Assembly: GCF_002113375.1 (NCBI RefSeq)
Contig: NZ_NEHO01000005.1
Span: 1 to 64,000, forward strand
DNA length: 64,000 nucleotides
Direction: 5' to 3'
DNA from: Pseudomonas sp. R37(2017)
GTDB taxonomy: Bacteria; Pseudomonadota; Gammaproteobacteria; Pseudomonadales; Pseudomonadaceae
This document shows, in pieces, positions 25,706 through 35,900 of the stretch. Within the stretch, counting starts at the first letter, position 1; every line of letters starts with the position of its first letter. The notes beneath the pieces were generated by a model. That model was given only the letters and a program-made list of their open reading frames with translations. It was not told where the DNA came from and searched no databases. The position numbers and the translations under genes were made by a program.

Positions 25706-25782
25706 GCACTCGTAGCTCAGCTGGATAGAGTACTCGGCTACGAACCGAGCGGTCACAGGTTCGAATCCTGTCGAGTGCACCA
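25706..25782 (+). tRNA. tRNA-Arg (anticodon ACG), copy 1
   Basis: The 77-base gene has acceptor arm GCACTCG pairing with CGAGTGC, a D arm AGCTCAGCTGGATAGAG, anticodon ACG in CTCGGCTACGAACCGAG, T arm GGTTCGAATCC and encoded CCA. The first anticodon base A is expected to be changed to inosine, reading CGU, CGC and CGA. Confidence 0.97.
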
Positions 25783-25854
25783 TTTAAGAGTTAGTTACAG
25801 CAATGTAGGTAACTTGGCTTCAACCAGTTGTGATCTGGTATAAAAACACAAATT

Positions 25855-25931
25855 GCACTCGTAGCTCAGCTGGATAGAGTACTCGGCTACGAACCGAGCG
25901 GTCACAGGTTCGAATCCTGTCGAGTGCACCA
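25855..25931 (+). tRNA. tRNA-Arg (anticodon ACG), copy 2
   Basis: This is an exact copy of the tRNA-Arg at 25706 over all 77 bases, 72 bases downstream and probably in the same transcript. A terminator follows within 10 bases. Confidence 0.97.
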
Positions 25932-25939
25932 TACAACAG

Positions 25940-25966
25940 AAAGCCCGCATTCAATGCGGGCTTTTT
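25940..25966 (+). terminator. Terminator of the tRNA-Arg pair, shared with the convergent gene
   Basis: AAAGCCCGCATT and AATGCGGGCTTTTT form a stem with T-runs on both sides. The stop codon and last coding triplets of the minus-strand gene lie within it, so the hairpin is also coding DNA on the other strand. Confidence 0.88.
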
Positions 25967-26469
25967 GCTTTCCGGGATTTGGCTTTTCCTTTCGTGCATC
26001 CCTTCTCATCGAACGCTACGTTTGCGCTGCGGCCTCGCAGTGTGTCGTAACGGTAGCTCGTGGCTGAATTGCGAATAATGATCTTGTCCGGCTTGCCGAG
26101 CGCGCTTTCGACGTCTTGCTGGCTCATGCCAGCGATTACTCGCTGATTGAGGATCGCCTCCCGGCGCTCCCTGGCACTGATCAGGTTTCCACATTTGTCC
26201 TGCGCCTGACCGACTATGGTCGCCTCTTTCCTTTGGGTTTTCGTTCCGGATGTTTCGCGGCGGTCGGCTGGCGGCAGAAGCGCCCTCGTGCTGCCAGGTG
26301 TAAAGGTGCGGACGTCCTGAAGTGAAACGTTTTCTCCCGGGGCGCAGCTCAGTGTCGTGAAGCTAATGCGCCCATTGGCCGCCTCGCAGCGGTGAACGGT
26401 GGTGGCGAGCGCCAGGGGAGGGGAGATGAGCAGGCTGAACAATAAAAGGAATGGTGAAATTGATGGCAT
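25951..26469 (-). CDS. Exported protein with DUF4124-like start and BamE/SmpA-like C-terminus
   Basis: The 172-residue product has a signal peptide (MPSISPFLLLFSLLISPPLALA). After it, TVHRCEAANGRISFTTLSC resembles the DUF4124 motif with two cysteines. Residues 115-155 (VIAGMSQQDVESALGKPDKI, then RYDTLRGRSANVAFDEKG) resemble the small BamE/SmpA outer-membrane-assembly fold, in which a helix with G-M-S/T-x-x-x-V precedes a G-x-P turn. It is not BamE itself, as the lipoprotein cysteine is missing. The lysine-rich tail KAKSRKAKSPH is encoded by the terminator region. Likely periplasmic; function unknown. Confidence 0.75.
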   Translation of the reverse strand: MPSISPFLLLFSLLISPPLALATTVHRCEAANGRISFTTLSCAPGENVSLQDVRTFTPGSTRALLPPADRRETSGTKTQRKEATIVGQAQDKCGNLISARERREAILNQRVIAGMSQQDVESALGKPDKIIIRNSATSYRYDTLRGRSANVAFDEKGCTKGKAKSRKAKSPH

Positions 26470-26790
26470 CAGGCGTCCTCCATGACGTTCCTTTTCAAGG
26501 GTAGCGGCTACAATTTTCGAGGGCGTGTGTGTTTTCTTTTCAGATTGCGTCGTCGCATTTTCATGGATCAGGACAATGCTCAGGTTTGTTGTGCAAGCGC
26601 TTGTTTCAGCCGAGATTTTTTAACGTTTAAAACCGTCAAGCGGTGTATCATTGCGCCCGTCAGCCCCGCCGGGGCTTGTGGAATACCTCCATGGACTTAC
26701 CCAGTAGTTACTCAGTACCCCGTTTCACCAATCATGAATTGACTGATTGATCCTTCCGGCGTGCCCCGCTGCTGGGAGTGGAGTTCGCCT
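26470..26790. other. Divergent region before mgtE
   Basis: The region carries the promoters of the minus-strand exported protein and of mgtE. Near 26619-26655 a TTTAAC..TATCAT pair could be a sigma-70 promoter, and a short GC hairpin AGCCCCGCCGGGGCT at 26662-26676 lies in the mgtE leader. I see no magnesium riboswitch of known type. Confidence 0.4.
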
Positions 26791-28233
26791 ATGTCCGATG
26801 TTGAAGTAAAGAAAACGCAGGAAAGCTTGCAGGATCGCCTGGCCCAGGTGATTGAACTGCTGCAGCGCCAGCGGGTAGTAGAAGACCTGACTCACCGCCA
26901 GGAAGGCCCGCATCATGACCGGGTCGAGAACCTGGTCCACCGGCAGAATCTCGTCGAGTTGCAACGCAAGCTCGATGACCTGCACTCCGCCGACGTTGCC
27001 TACATCCTTGAAGCCTTGCCGTTGGACGATCGTCTGACGCTCTGGCAGCTGGTCAAGGCCGATCGCGACGGCGACATCCTTCTCGAAGTTTCCGATTCGG
27101 TTCGTGAATCGCTGATCGCCGACATGGACGATCACGAGCTCCTGGCGGCCGCCAAGGACATGGATGCCGACGAACTCGCTGACCTGGCCTCCGAGCTGCC
27201 GCGAGACGTCGTCCATGAGCTCATGGAGACCCTCGACCAGCAACAACGCGAGCGCGTGCGTTCGGCTCTGTCCTACGACGAGGAGCAGGTCGGTGCGTTG
27301 ATGGACTTCGAGATGGTGACCATCCGCGAGGATGTCAGCCTTGAAGTGGTCTTGCGTTATCTGCGCCGTCTCAAGGAGTTGCCGGGCCACACCGACAAGC
27401 TGTTCGTGGTCGATTACGACGGCGTCCTCAAGGGCGTGTTGCCGATCAAGCGTTTGCTGGTCAACGACCCGGACAAACAGGTTTCCGAGGTGATGGCCAG
27501 CGATCCGGTGAGCTTTCACCCGGATGAAGACGCCTACGATGCCGCCCAGGCGTTCGAACGTTACGACTTGATCTCCGCGCCCGTGGTCGACAAGAACGGC
27601 AAGCTGATCGGCCGTCTGACCATCGATGAAATGGTCGATCTGATCCGTGAAGAGAGCGAAAGCGAAGTTCTCAACATGGCAGGTCTGCGTGAAGAAGAAG
27701 ACATTTTTGCGTCGGTCTGGAAATCCCTGCGTAACCGTTGGGCCTGGTTGGCGATCAACCTGATTACCGCTTTCGTGGCTTCCCGGGTCATCGGTCTGTT
27801 CGAAGGGTCGATCGAGAAGCTCGTGGCGCTTGCGGCGTTGATGCCGATTGTGGCGGGCATTGGTGGCAACTCGGGTAACCAGACCATCACCATGATTGTT
27901 CGGGCCATGGCGCTGGACCAGGTGAGCACCGGCAACACCTCGCGCCTGATGCGCAAGGAGCTGGCGGTAGCGCTGATCAACGGCGTGATCTGGGGCGGGG
28001 TGATCGGTGTGGTCGCCTATCTGCTGTATGGCAGTTGGTCGCTTGGCGTGGTGATGACTGGCGCGATGACGCTCAACCTGTTGCTGGCGGCATTGATGGG
28101 GGTCTTGATTCCGATGACCCTGGCGAAGATGGGGCGCGATCCTGCGATGGGCGCCAGCGTGATGATCACTGCAATGACCGACAGCGGTGGTTTTTTCATC
28201 TTCCTCGGGCTGGCGACAATCTTCCTGCTCTGA
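26791..28233 (+). CDS. mgtE: Magnesium transporter MgtE
   Basis: MgtE (480 aa) is an inner-membrane Mg2+ channel-like transporter gated by its own cytoplasmic magnesium sensor. The N domain (about residues 30-150, helical, with D/E-rich VAYILEALPLDDR and DELADLASELPRD stretches) is followed by two CBS domains (about 155-280), a connecting helix, and five membrane segments with the pore signature PIVAGIGGNSGNQTI (near residue 355). ATG 26791 is preferred over a GTG at 26761 because of the GGAG site 8 bases upstream. A terminator follows the stop. Confidence 0.94.
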   Translation: MSDVEVKKTQESLQDRLAQVIELLQRQRVVEDLTHRQEGPHHDRVENLVHRQNLVELQRKLDDLHSADVAYILEALPLDDRLTLWQLVKADRDGDILLEVSDSVRESLIADMDDHELLAAAKDMDADELADLASELPRDVVHELMETLDQQQRERVRSALSYDEEQVGALMDFEMVTIREDVSLEVVLRYLRRLKELPGHTDKLFVVDYDGVLKGVLPIKRLLVNDPDKQVSEVMASDPVSFHPDEDAYDAAQAFERYDLISAPVVDKNGKLIGRLTIDEMVDLIREESESEVLNMAGLREEEDIFASVWKSLRNRWAWLAINLITAFVASRVIGLFEGSIEKLVALAALMPIVAGIGGNSGNQTITMIVRAMALDQVSTGNTSRLMRKELAVALINGVIWGGVIGVVAYLLYGSWSLGVVMTGAMTLNLLLAALMGVLIPMTLAKMGRDPAMGASVMITAMTDSGGFFIFLGLATIFLL

Positions 28234-28246
28234 TGCCCTGATCATT

Positions 28247-28276
28247 GAAAACCCGTCATTTGACGGGTTTTTTTTA
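28247..28276 (+). terminator. mgtE terminator
   Basis: AAAACCCGTCA and TGACGGGTTTTTTTT form a stem with a strong T-run 14 bases after the mgtE stop. Confidence 0.92.
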
Positions 28277-28291
28277 GCCTGAATTTCGGGC

Positions 28292-28319
28292 AAAAAAAAG
28301 CCAGCGATCAGGCTGGCTT
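28292..28319 (-). terminator. amrZ terminator
   Basis: On the minus strand AGCCAGCCTGATCGCTGGCT is followed by eight Ts. It lies 17 bases beyond the amrZ stop. Confidence 0.9.
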
Positions 28320-28335
28320 GAGCTTTCTGGCTGAA

Positions 28336-28662
28336 TCAGGACGCGTCGGCGGCCATTTCAGCGTCATGAGCGATCAGCGAAACGAGGGCGTTCTGCTGTC
28401 GATGGGAGAGCTGTCGGAAGCGCTGCAGCAGCTCGCGTTCATGCAAGGAAAGCTCGGGGCTGTCCAGGCGCATGCTCAGCTCTTCTCCCAGTGCGCCTTC
28501 TTGAATAAGACTCTGCTCAAGGCGCGCAATGATCTCGGAGTTCATGCTGCGATGATGATTGCGAGCCACCTCGGCAATGCGTTCACGCATTCCGTCTGGC
28601 AGACGTACGACGAACTTGTCAGCCGTACGGCTGGAATAAATTGCCTGTTTCAATGGGCGCAT
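28336..28662 (-). CDS. amrZ: Ribbon-helix-helix regulator AmrZ
   Basis: AmrZ (108 aa) is the Arc-type DNA-binding protein that in Pseudomonas switches between motility and biofilm by controlling flagellar, c-di-GMP and exopolysaccharide genes. The strand that reads DNA bases is in [19 protein letters not shown], followed by [16 protein letters not shown]. The C-terminal half ([19 protein letters not shown]) mediates tetramer formation in the P. aeruginosa protein. Length and sequence match that protein closely. It stands as a single gene with its own terminator. Confidence 0.93.
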   Translation of the reverse strand: MRPLKQAIYSSRTADKFVVRLPDGMRERIAEVARNHHRSMNSEIIARLEQSLIQEGALGEELSMRLDSPELSLHERELLQRFRQLSHRQQNALVSLIAHDAEMAADAS

Positions 28663-28772
28663 ATATTTAACCGGTTAGTTCAGGGGAGCGGTTTTCGGGA
28701 TTGGCCGCAGGATGTCTGGTAGGACAAGCGCTCTGACCAAATGTTCAACCTTAATTGATAGAGGCGCGCATC

Positions 28773-28982
28773 ATGCCTCAAACCAGCCAGATCCTTGGCG
28801 TCAATTCTGTGACAAATATTGAGCCGGGTAAAGGCGTTCTGCCAGCACCAATTATCAGAAATGCGGACTGGTTTGAAAAGTTCGACCGGGCCGTATCCCT
28901 TGGCGTTTTCTCCGCCCGACGAAAGGTTCCGAGGGGGCAGAAACAACGCACTCGATCGCTGTTCCTTACCTTTACAGAATAG
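28773..28982 (+). CDS. Small hypothetical ORF
   Basis: The ATG at 28773 is preceded by AGAGG with 8-base spacing and opens 69 codons. The product has no signal peptide or membrane segment; it has a basic stretch (SARRKVPRGQKQRTR) near the C-terminus. I recognise no family and cannot exclude that it is a chance ORF. It is divergent from amrZ with a 110-base gap. Confidence 0.3.
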   Translation: MPQTSQILGVNSVTNIEPGKGVLPAPIIRNADWFEKFDRAVSLGVFSARRKVPRGQKQRTRSLFLTFTE

Positions 28983-29072
28983 TGGCAAATGGCCGATTTA
29001 CTAGGGGAAGTCGTATAGAGGGGGGAAATGAGGATGGATGGCAGGCCCTCCGCCAGACCTGCCTTGCCGGGA

Positions 29073-29252
29073 TTAACGCAGCACCGGATCAAACTTGATC
29101 TTGCGCCCGGCAATCAATGCGAGCACGAACAGAGCGCTGAATACACCGCAGGCGATCAGGGGGACGGTGACGACCATGTCCTGGGTCAATGCCAGATGAA
29201 AAATGCCGCTCAACAAAGCGAGGATGAAGAAACTCGCGGCTGATTTGGACAT
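29073..29252 (-). CDS. Small two-helix membrane protein, function unknown
   Basis: The 59-residue protein from the ATG at 29252 has two hydrophobic segments (about residues 6-22 and 30-50) separated by QDMVVT, followed by a short basic tail AGRKIKFDPVLR. This is a typical small inner-membrane protein conserved among pseudomonads. CAGGAG stands 6 bases before the ATG. A longer frame reaches 29330 but its extra residues look noncoding. A hairpin without T-run (29040-29064) lies downstream. Confidence 0.6.
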   Translation of the reverse strand: MSKSAASFFILALLSGIFHLALTQDMVVTVPLIACGVFSALFVLALIAGRKIKFDPVLR

Positions 29253-29330
29253 GTTGTGCTCCTGGTGGGGGTCATTCAAAAAACCAAACGTTCGGCAGGC
29301 GGGGTAGGCATCGGGATGATTTCCTCGCAT

Positions 29331-29647
29331 TCACGAGTAAAAGGGTGCGGTTCATGGCACGGGCCTCGGTTGTTCCGTGAGAACAGCGGAAGCAGCGCGC
29401 ATGTCAGAGTCTAGCGACAATTAAATTCTTTAAAAACAATGAATTAAGTTATTTTTTGGTAAAGCGCTCTGCTGCAATTTGCAAGGGTGGCTTTTTGACG
29501 ATGATGCAATTTGCACGGTAAACAACTCCGCGCACGGCCGAGGCTTGTGCCTACACTTAAAAAGCCTACGGACGACATGACAAATGCGGGCCCGGCCGTT
29601 AACATGCACGCCGTCCATCGCGCCGCGTTTCTTCACGGCCGACTTGT
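29331..29647. other. AT-rich region before tRNA-Arg(CCT)
   Basis: I see no gene in these 317 bases. The middle (29410-29520) is markedly A/T-rich, with two close copies of a GCAATTTGCA-type sequence at 29474 and 29504 (CTGCAATTTGCAAGG and ATGCAATTTGCACGG), 30 bases apart. The promoter of the tRNA gene must lie in the last 100 bases. Confidence 0.4.
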
Positions 29648-29724
29648 GTCTCAGTAGCTCAATTGGATAGAGCATCCCCCTCCTAAGGGGAAGGTTGGCA
29701 GTTCGAACCTGCCCTGGGACACCA
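29648..29724 (+). tRNA. tRNA-Arg (anticodon CCT)
   Basis: The 77-base gene has acceptor arm GTCTCAG with CTGGGAC, D arm AGCTCAATTGGATAGAG, anticodon CCT in CCCCCTCCTAAGGGG, T arm AGTTCGAACCT and CCA. It reads the rare AGG codon. Genes of this type are common integration sites for genomic islands. The gene next to it is the atypical repeat protein, but I found no second copy of the tRNA 3' end that would mark an island boundary. Confidence 0.95.
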
Positions 29725-29990
29725 TATTTTCAGCGCCCCCGCCTGTTTCAACGCTGCTTTTTCACGAGTTGTAGATAACCTTCGACAAATTCAGGTGCCA
29801 GGAATTTATCGAAGCCATCGACGCTGCCTTCGCGTTTTTCGTCTCCTCTCCCTCGTAGTCTGAATCTCCCATTCTGTCTGGGAGTATCCGCCGATGTGCG
29901 GCCTGCGGTGCTTGTTCATAGTTGTGATCACCAGATCAGACTAAGGTCCAAGGTCGCCCCCGATGACTGGACCCCACTCAGGAGAAATTC

Positions 29991-32900
29991 ATGACTATGC
30001 GCAAGAAAACCTCATCGTCAACGAATGACCTGACCAATAACGTCGGTGAACATCTTTTACCCGTCAATCATGACTGGACTTTTACCTACGTGAGCGACCC
30101 GCCCCGCTTGTACACTCCGCTCGTCACCACCGACCTTAAAGACTACGCACCTGGTAGCACCGCCTTCATCACGGCCAGCGGTTTCGCCGCCGGCAGCACA
30201 GTGAAGCTGGAGGTGGAGCACGCCATCGGTGCCGGCGCGGATGGCGTGTGGGGGACATCCGACGACGTACTCGATACCAATACGGGCGCGGGGCACGAGC
30301 CCTGGTACGTGACAGACGGCGGCGCCGGCGATCTCGACGGCCAGGTCAACGGCAGTGTCAAGACTTCGTGGTACGTGAATCCCGACGACTCGGCAGGCGC
30401 GACGTTTTTGCTCACAGCGGCCTCTGCGGGTGCCGATGGTGTGATCGGTACCGGTGATGACGTCGTGGCGACAATGTCATTCACGGACAGCAGTCCGGGT
30501 GCAGTGGCGACCGGTGTGACCGTCACGCTGGACGAAACGGCCGGGTTGCAGAACGGCGCTGCCACTCCAGCTCCTGCCGGAGACGCTGACGACAACGACA
30601 CATCATTGACCCTGCCGTTGGCGTTTTCCAGCCTGCTGGCGACACGGCTGGCTGCAACCGCTGCGACAGAAACCTTGATGGGCACCGCACTGAGTGGCTA
30701 CAACGGTTCAAACACCGGCCTCAATGCGTTCACGATCACGCCCTCTGCCGGCGGAGTCATCACGGATATCCGCTTCACCAACGCCGACGGCACCCTGCTC
30801 AATGGCGTGGATAGCGGACGCGACACTGCTGGCGGTGTCAGCATCTTCCTCTATACCGATACGGCGAATAACAACGTTCTTCTCGGTCGCGCAGCCGCAT
30901 TGGATGGCACCGCAGACTCCAATGGCGCGATCGTCTTCGCTGCCTATATCGAGGAGACCGGTGCACCGGTCTCGGGCGGCAAGATCTGGACGGTGCTGTA
31001 CCAGCCGCTCTTTCACGGCGATACCAACACCCCCGACGATTCGATCGATCTGAATCAGAAGGTCTTCATCGGCACCAGCGAGGACACGGATTTCAGCCTG
31101 GCCGGGGCGCCGTCGGGCCAGCAGTTGTTCCTGATGTTCACGACCCAGGGCGCGACGGCCGATGTGAACGGCCGGATTCCCGGCGTCTCGATCATCGTCA
31201 CCGGCAAGAACCCGCTGGATCAGTCGGCAAGCAGCGCTGCCATCACCAGTGCCGACACGGTCAATAGCAGCCAGGGCGGCGGCAACACGACCCTGGGTAC
31301 CAATAACCAGGCGATCACCGAACAGGAAGGCCTGCGCTTCAGCTTCGTCACCGGTGCCAGGGCGGACGTCACGATCCCCAACCTGAGCCCGGGTGAGGCG
31401 GGTGTCGAATCGAACATCGATTTCAATCAGTACTTCGGCGCTCGTGCCGCGACCTTCCGAGTCGTGCAGGAGACGGGCGGCACGACCGCGAAAATCTTGC
31501 TCACTGCCTTCAAGAACGCCGACAACGTCAGCGGGTCGCAGAGCGGCGTCAACTTCATCAACAGCTACGCCAACGACGACGGCGAAAAGATCGCGATCAC
31601 CAACGGCAGTGTCACCGTGAAGACGTTCGCGGGCGCCATTGTCACCAATGCCGTCATCACCTACAACGCCGACGGCACGGTGCTGATCACTGGCATTCCG
31701 ACCGACTCGCAGATCACTTACGGCACGGCGACCGACCACAACCGCGTGCTGATCGAGAACGCCGGGTTGCTGACGGCCAAGAACGGTGACAAGACGCACG
31801 CCGACTTCGACATCGGTGGTTTCAAGGTACTGCAGACCAACACAGTGACCACCGAAATCGGCTCCAGGATCATCTTCGAAGATGACGGACCCAGCATCAG
31901 TATCACCGGCACGGAGGCGACGCTGACGGTGGACGAGACGGTACTGGCGACCAACGCCACCCAGAGCTTTGCCGCCAATTTCAACTCGGCGTTTGGCGCC
32001 GATGGGGCCGGCACGTTGACCTATGCACTGGGCGTGGTCGCCGGAGCTTCCGGGCTGACGGACTCAGCCTCGGGCGAGGCGGTGAACCTGTCGCTCAACG
32101 GCACCGTGGTCGAAGGCCGCACGGCCACGGGCAATCAGCTGGTGTTCACGGTCAGTGTCGCCGCCAATGGCAGTGTCACGCTCGACCAGATCCGCGCCGT
32201 GGTGCACGGCAACACCACCAATCCCGATGACTCGACGAGTCTGACCTCGGACAATCTGGTGACGCTGACCGCGACCAAGACCGACCGGGATGGCGACAGT
32301 GCCCAGGCGACCCTGAACATCGGGCAGAACCTGGTATTCAAGGACGACGGGCCAAGCATCAGCACCACCGGCGTGGAACCGACGCTGACGGTGGACGAAA
32401 CGCTGCTGGCAACCGACGCCACCCAGAGCTTTGCCGCCAACTTCAATTCGGCGTTTGGCGCCGATGGGGCTGGCACCCTGAGCTATGCGCTGGGCGTGGT
32501 CGCCGGAGCCTCCGGGCTGATCGATACGGCCACGGGTGAAGCGGTGAACCTGTCGCTCAACGGTGCGGTAGTGGAAGGCCGCACGGCCACGGGCAACCTG
32601 CTGGTGTTCTCGGTCAGCGTGGCCGCCAATGGCAGTGTCACGCTCGATCAGGTCCGCGCTGTGGTGCATGCCAACGCCACCAATCCCGATGACTCGACGA
32701 GTCTGACCTCGGACAACCTGGTAACACTGATCGCGACCAAGACCGACAAGGACGGCGACAGTGCCCAGGCGACCCTCAACATCGGGCAGAACCTGGTGTT
32801 CAAGGACGACGGGCCGAGCATCAGCACCACCGGCGTGGAACCGACCCTGACCGTAGACGAAACGCTGCTGGCGACTGACGCCACCCAGAGTTTCGCCGCC

Positions 32901-35900
32901 AACTTCGACTCGGCGTTTGGCGCCGATGGGGCTGGCACCTTGAGCTATGCGCTGGGCGTGGTAGCGGGAGCTTCCGGGCTGATCGACACGGCTTCGGGCG
33001 AGGCGGTGAACCTGTCGCTCAATGGCACCGTGGTGGAAGGGCGCACAGCCACGGGTAACCTGCTGGTGTTCACGGTCAGTGTGGCCGCCAATGGCAGCGT
33101 CACGCTGGATCAGGTCCGCGCCGTGGTGCATGCCAACGCCACCAATCCCGATGATTCGACGAGCTTGACCTCGGACAATCTGGTGACGCTGACGGCGACC
33201 AAGACCGACAAGGACGGCGACAGTGCCCAGGCGACCCTGAACATCGGGCAGAACCTGGTGTTCAAGGACGACGGGCCGAGCATCAGCACCACCGGCGTGG
33301 AACCGACGCTGACCGTGGACGAAACACTGCTGGCAACCGACGCCACCCAGAGTTTCGCCGCCAACTTCGACTCGGCGTTTGGTGCCGATGGGGCTGGCAC
33401 CCTGACCTATGCGCTTGGCGTGGTGGCGGGAGCTTCCGGGCTGATCGACACGGCTTCGGGCGAGGCAGTGAACCTGTCGCTCAACGGTGCCGTGGTGGAA
33501 GGGCGCACGGCCACCGGCAATCTGCTGGTGTTCTCGGTCAGCGTGGCCGCCAATGGCAGCGTCACGCTGGACCAGGTCCGCGCCGTGGTGCATGCCGACC
33601 CAGCCAATCCCGATGATTCGACGAGCCTGACCTCGGACAACCTGGTGACGCTGATTGCGACCAAGACCGACGGGGACGGCGACAATGCTCAGGCGACCCT
33701 GAGCATTGGACAGAATCTGCTGTTCAAGGACGACGGTCCAAGCATCAGCACCACCGGCGTGGAACCGACGCTGACCGTGGACGAAACACTGCTGGCAACC
33801 GACGCCACCCAGAGTTTTGCCGCCAACTTCAATTCGGCGTTTGGCGCCGATGGAGCTGGCACCCTGACCTATGCATTGGGCGTGGTGGCCGGAGCTTCCG
33901 GGTTGACGGACACAGCCTCGGGCGAGGCGGTGAACCTGTCGCTCAACGGCACCGTAGTGGAAGGGCGCACGGCCACGGGCAATTTGCTGGTGTTCACGGT
34001 CAGCGTGGCCGCCAATGGCAGTGTCACGCTCGACCAGGTCCGCGCTGTGGTGCATGCCAACACCACCAATCCTGATGACTCGACGAGCTTGATCTCGGAC
34101 AACCTGGTGACGCTGACGGCGACCAAGACTGACGGGGATGGCGACAGCGCCCAGGCGACCCTGAACATCGGGCAGAACCTGGTGTTCAAGGACGATGGGC
34201 CGAGCATCAGCACCACCGGTGTGGAACCGACCCTGACGGTGGACGAAACGGTACTGGCGACCAACGCCACCCAGAGCTTCGCCGCCAACTTCAATTCGGC
34301 GTTTGGCGCCGATGGGGCTGGCACGTTGACCTATGCACTGGGCGTGGTCGCCGGAGCCTCCGGGCTGATCGATACGGCCACGGGTGAAGCGGTGAACCTG
34401 TCGCTCAACGGTGCGGTAGTGGAAGGCCGCACGGCCACGGGCAACCTGCTGGTGTTCTCGGTCAGCGTGGCCGCCAATGGCAGTGTCACGCTCGATCAGG
34501 TCCGCGCTGTGGTGCATGCCAACGCCACCAATCCCGATGATTCGACGACTCTGACCTCGGACAACCTGGTGACACTGACGGCCACCAAGACCGATAAGGA
34601 AGGTGACAGCGCCCAGGCGACCCTCAACATCGGACAGAACCTGCTGTTCAAGGACGATGGGCCGAGCATCAGCACCACCGGCGTGGAACCGACGCTGACC
34701 GTGGACGAAACGCTGCTGGCGACCAACGCCACCCAGAGCTTCGCCGCCAACTTCAATTCGGCGTTTGGCGCCGATGGGGCTGGCACCCTGAGCTATGCGC
34801 TGGGCGTGGTGGCCGGAGCTTCCGGGCTGACGGATTCAGCCTCGGGCGAGGCGGTCAACCTGTCGCTCAACGGCACCGTGGTCGAAGGCCGCACGGCCAC
34901 CGGCAATCAATTGGTGTTCACGGTCAGCGTCGCCGCCAATGGCAGCGTCACGCTGGATCAGATCCGCGCCGTGGTGCATTCCGACCCAGGCAATCCCGAT
35001 GATTCGAAGTCGTTGACCTCGGACAATCTGGTGACGCTGACGGCAATCAAGACCGACGGGGATGGCGACAGCGCCCAGGCGACCCTGAACATCGGGCAGA
35101 ACCTGGTGTTCAAGGACGATGGGCCGGCACTCGCTTTCGGCCACCTGATCGGGACCGGTAGCGTCCTTGCGCAATCCGGGTTCTGGAACATGGCGACGGG
35201 AGCCGACGGGCTGGGGGCGGCCGGTCTGGATATCTCGTTGGTCAATGACCAATTCACTCTTGTCAGGCCTGACAACTCGACCACGACCGGGACCGGCACG
35301 CTCCACGAGCTGTCGCCATCACCGGATGTCAATGGCGCATACCGGTTCGCAGGAACCTTGACCGGTGATTTCGACAACAACGCCGCAACGGCGAACACCA
35401 CTGTCGACTACACCCTGACCGCCTACAGCGATGGCCGCTATGCACTGGATCTGGTACAGGGCTTCAGTTCGACGATTGTGCTCAGCAGTGCCGACGGCTC
35501 GCTCGCTGCCGGCGGCCCGGACTCGGTACGCACATTGTTGATTCCGCAGACGAGTAACCCGGCCATTCCTTCGACCTCCGAGGAGATTGTGTTCTTTTCC
35601 GCGAAGGCGCTGGCATCGACGGCGGACATCCTCACCGGCATCGGGATAGGAGCACCCGACCCCACCGAAGCGGCGCTGCAGACCACGCCTTTGCCATCGT
35701 ACATAGACCCGGCGGCCATGAACGTCAGCACGTCCGGTATCGGCGTCGCCAATAACGTTTTCCAGGGAGACAACCTGGCGGCAATCAGCGCAGCCGATGA
35801 AAGTTTCGTCATCAATCCAGAGAGCCTGCTGACGGGAATGAAGGTTTTCATCGACAACTCCGTGGCCGGTTACAACACCGCGACCGAAGACCTGTACTAC

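Noticed and set aside
26725..28293. 522-codon minus-strand frame across mgtE
   Set aside because: Antisense shadow of mgtE, which has all family motifs.
32064..34517. 817-codon minus-strand frame with repeats
   Set aside because: Mirror image of the 462-bp coding repeats of the large plus-strand protein; the repeat periodicity is explained by that protein's 154-residue unit.
31881..35114. Regular repeats as possible CRISPR or satellite array
   Set aside because: Units are 462 bases, contiguous and in frame, with no short repeat plus spacer structure.
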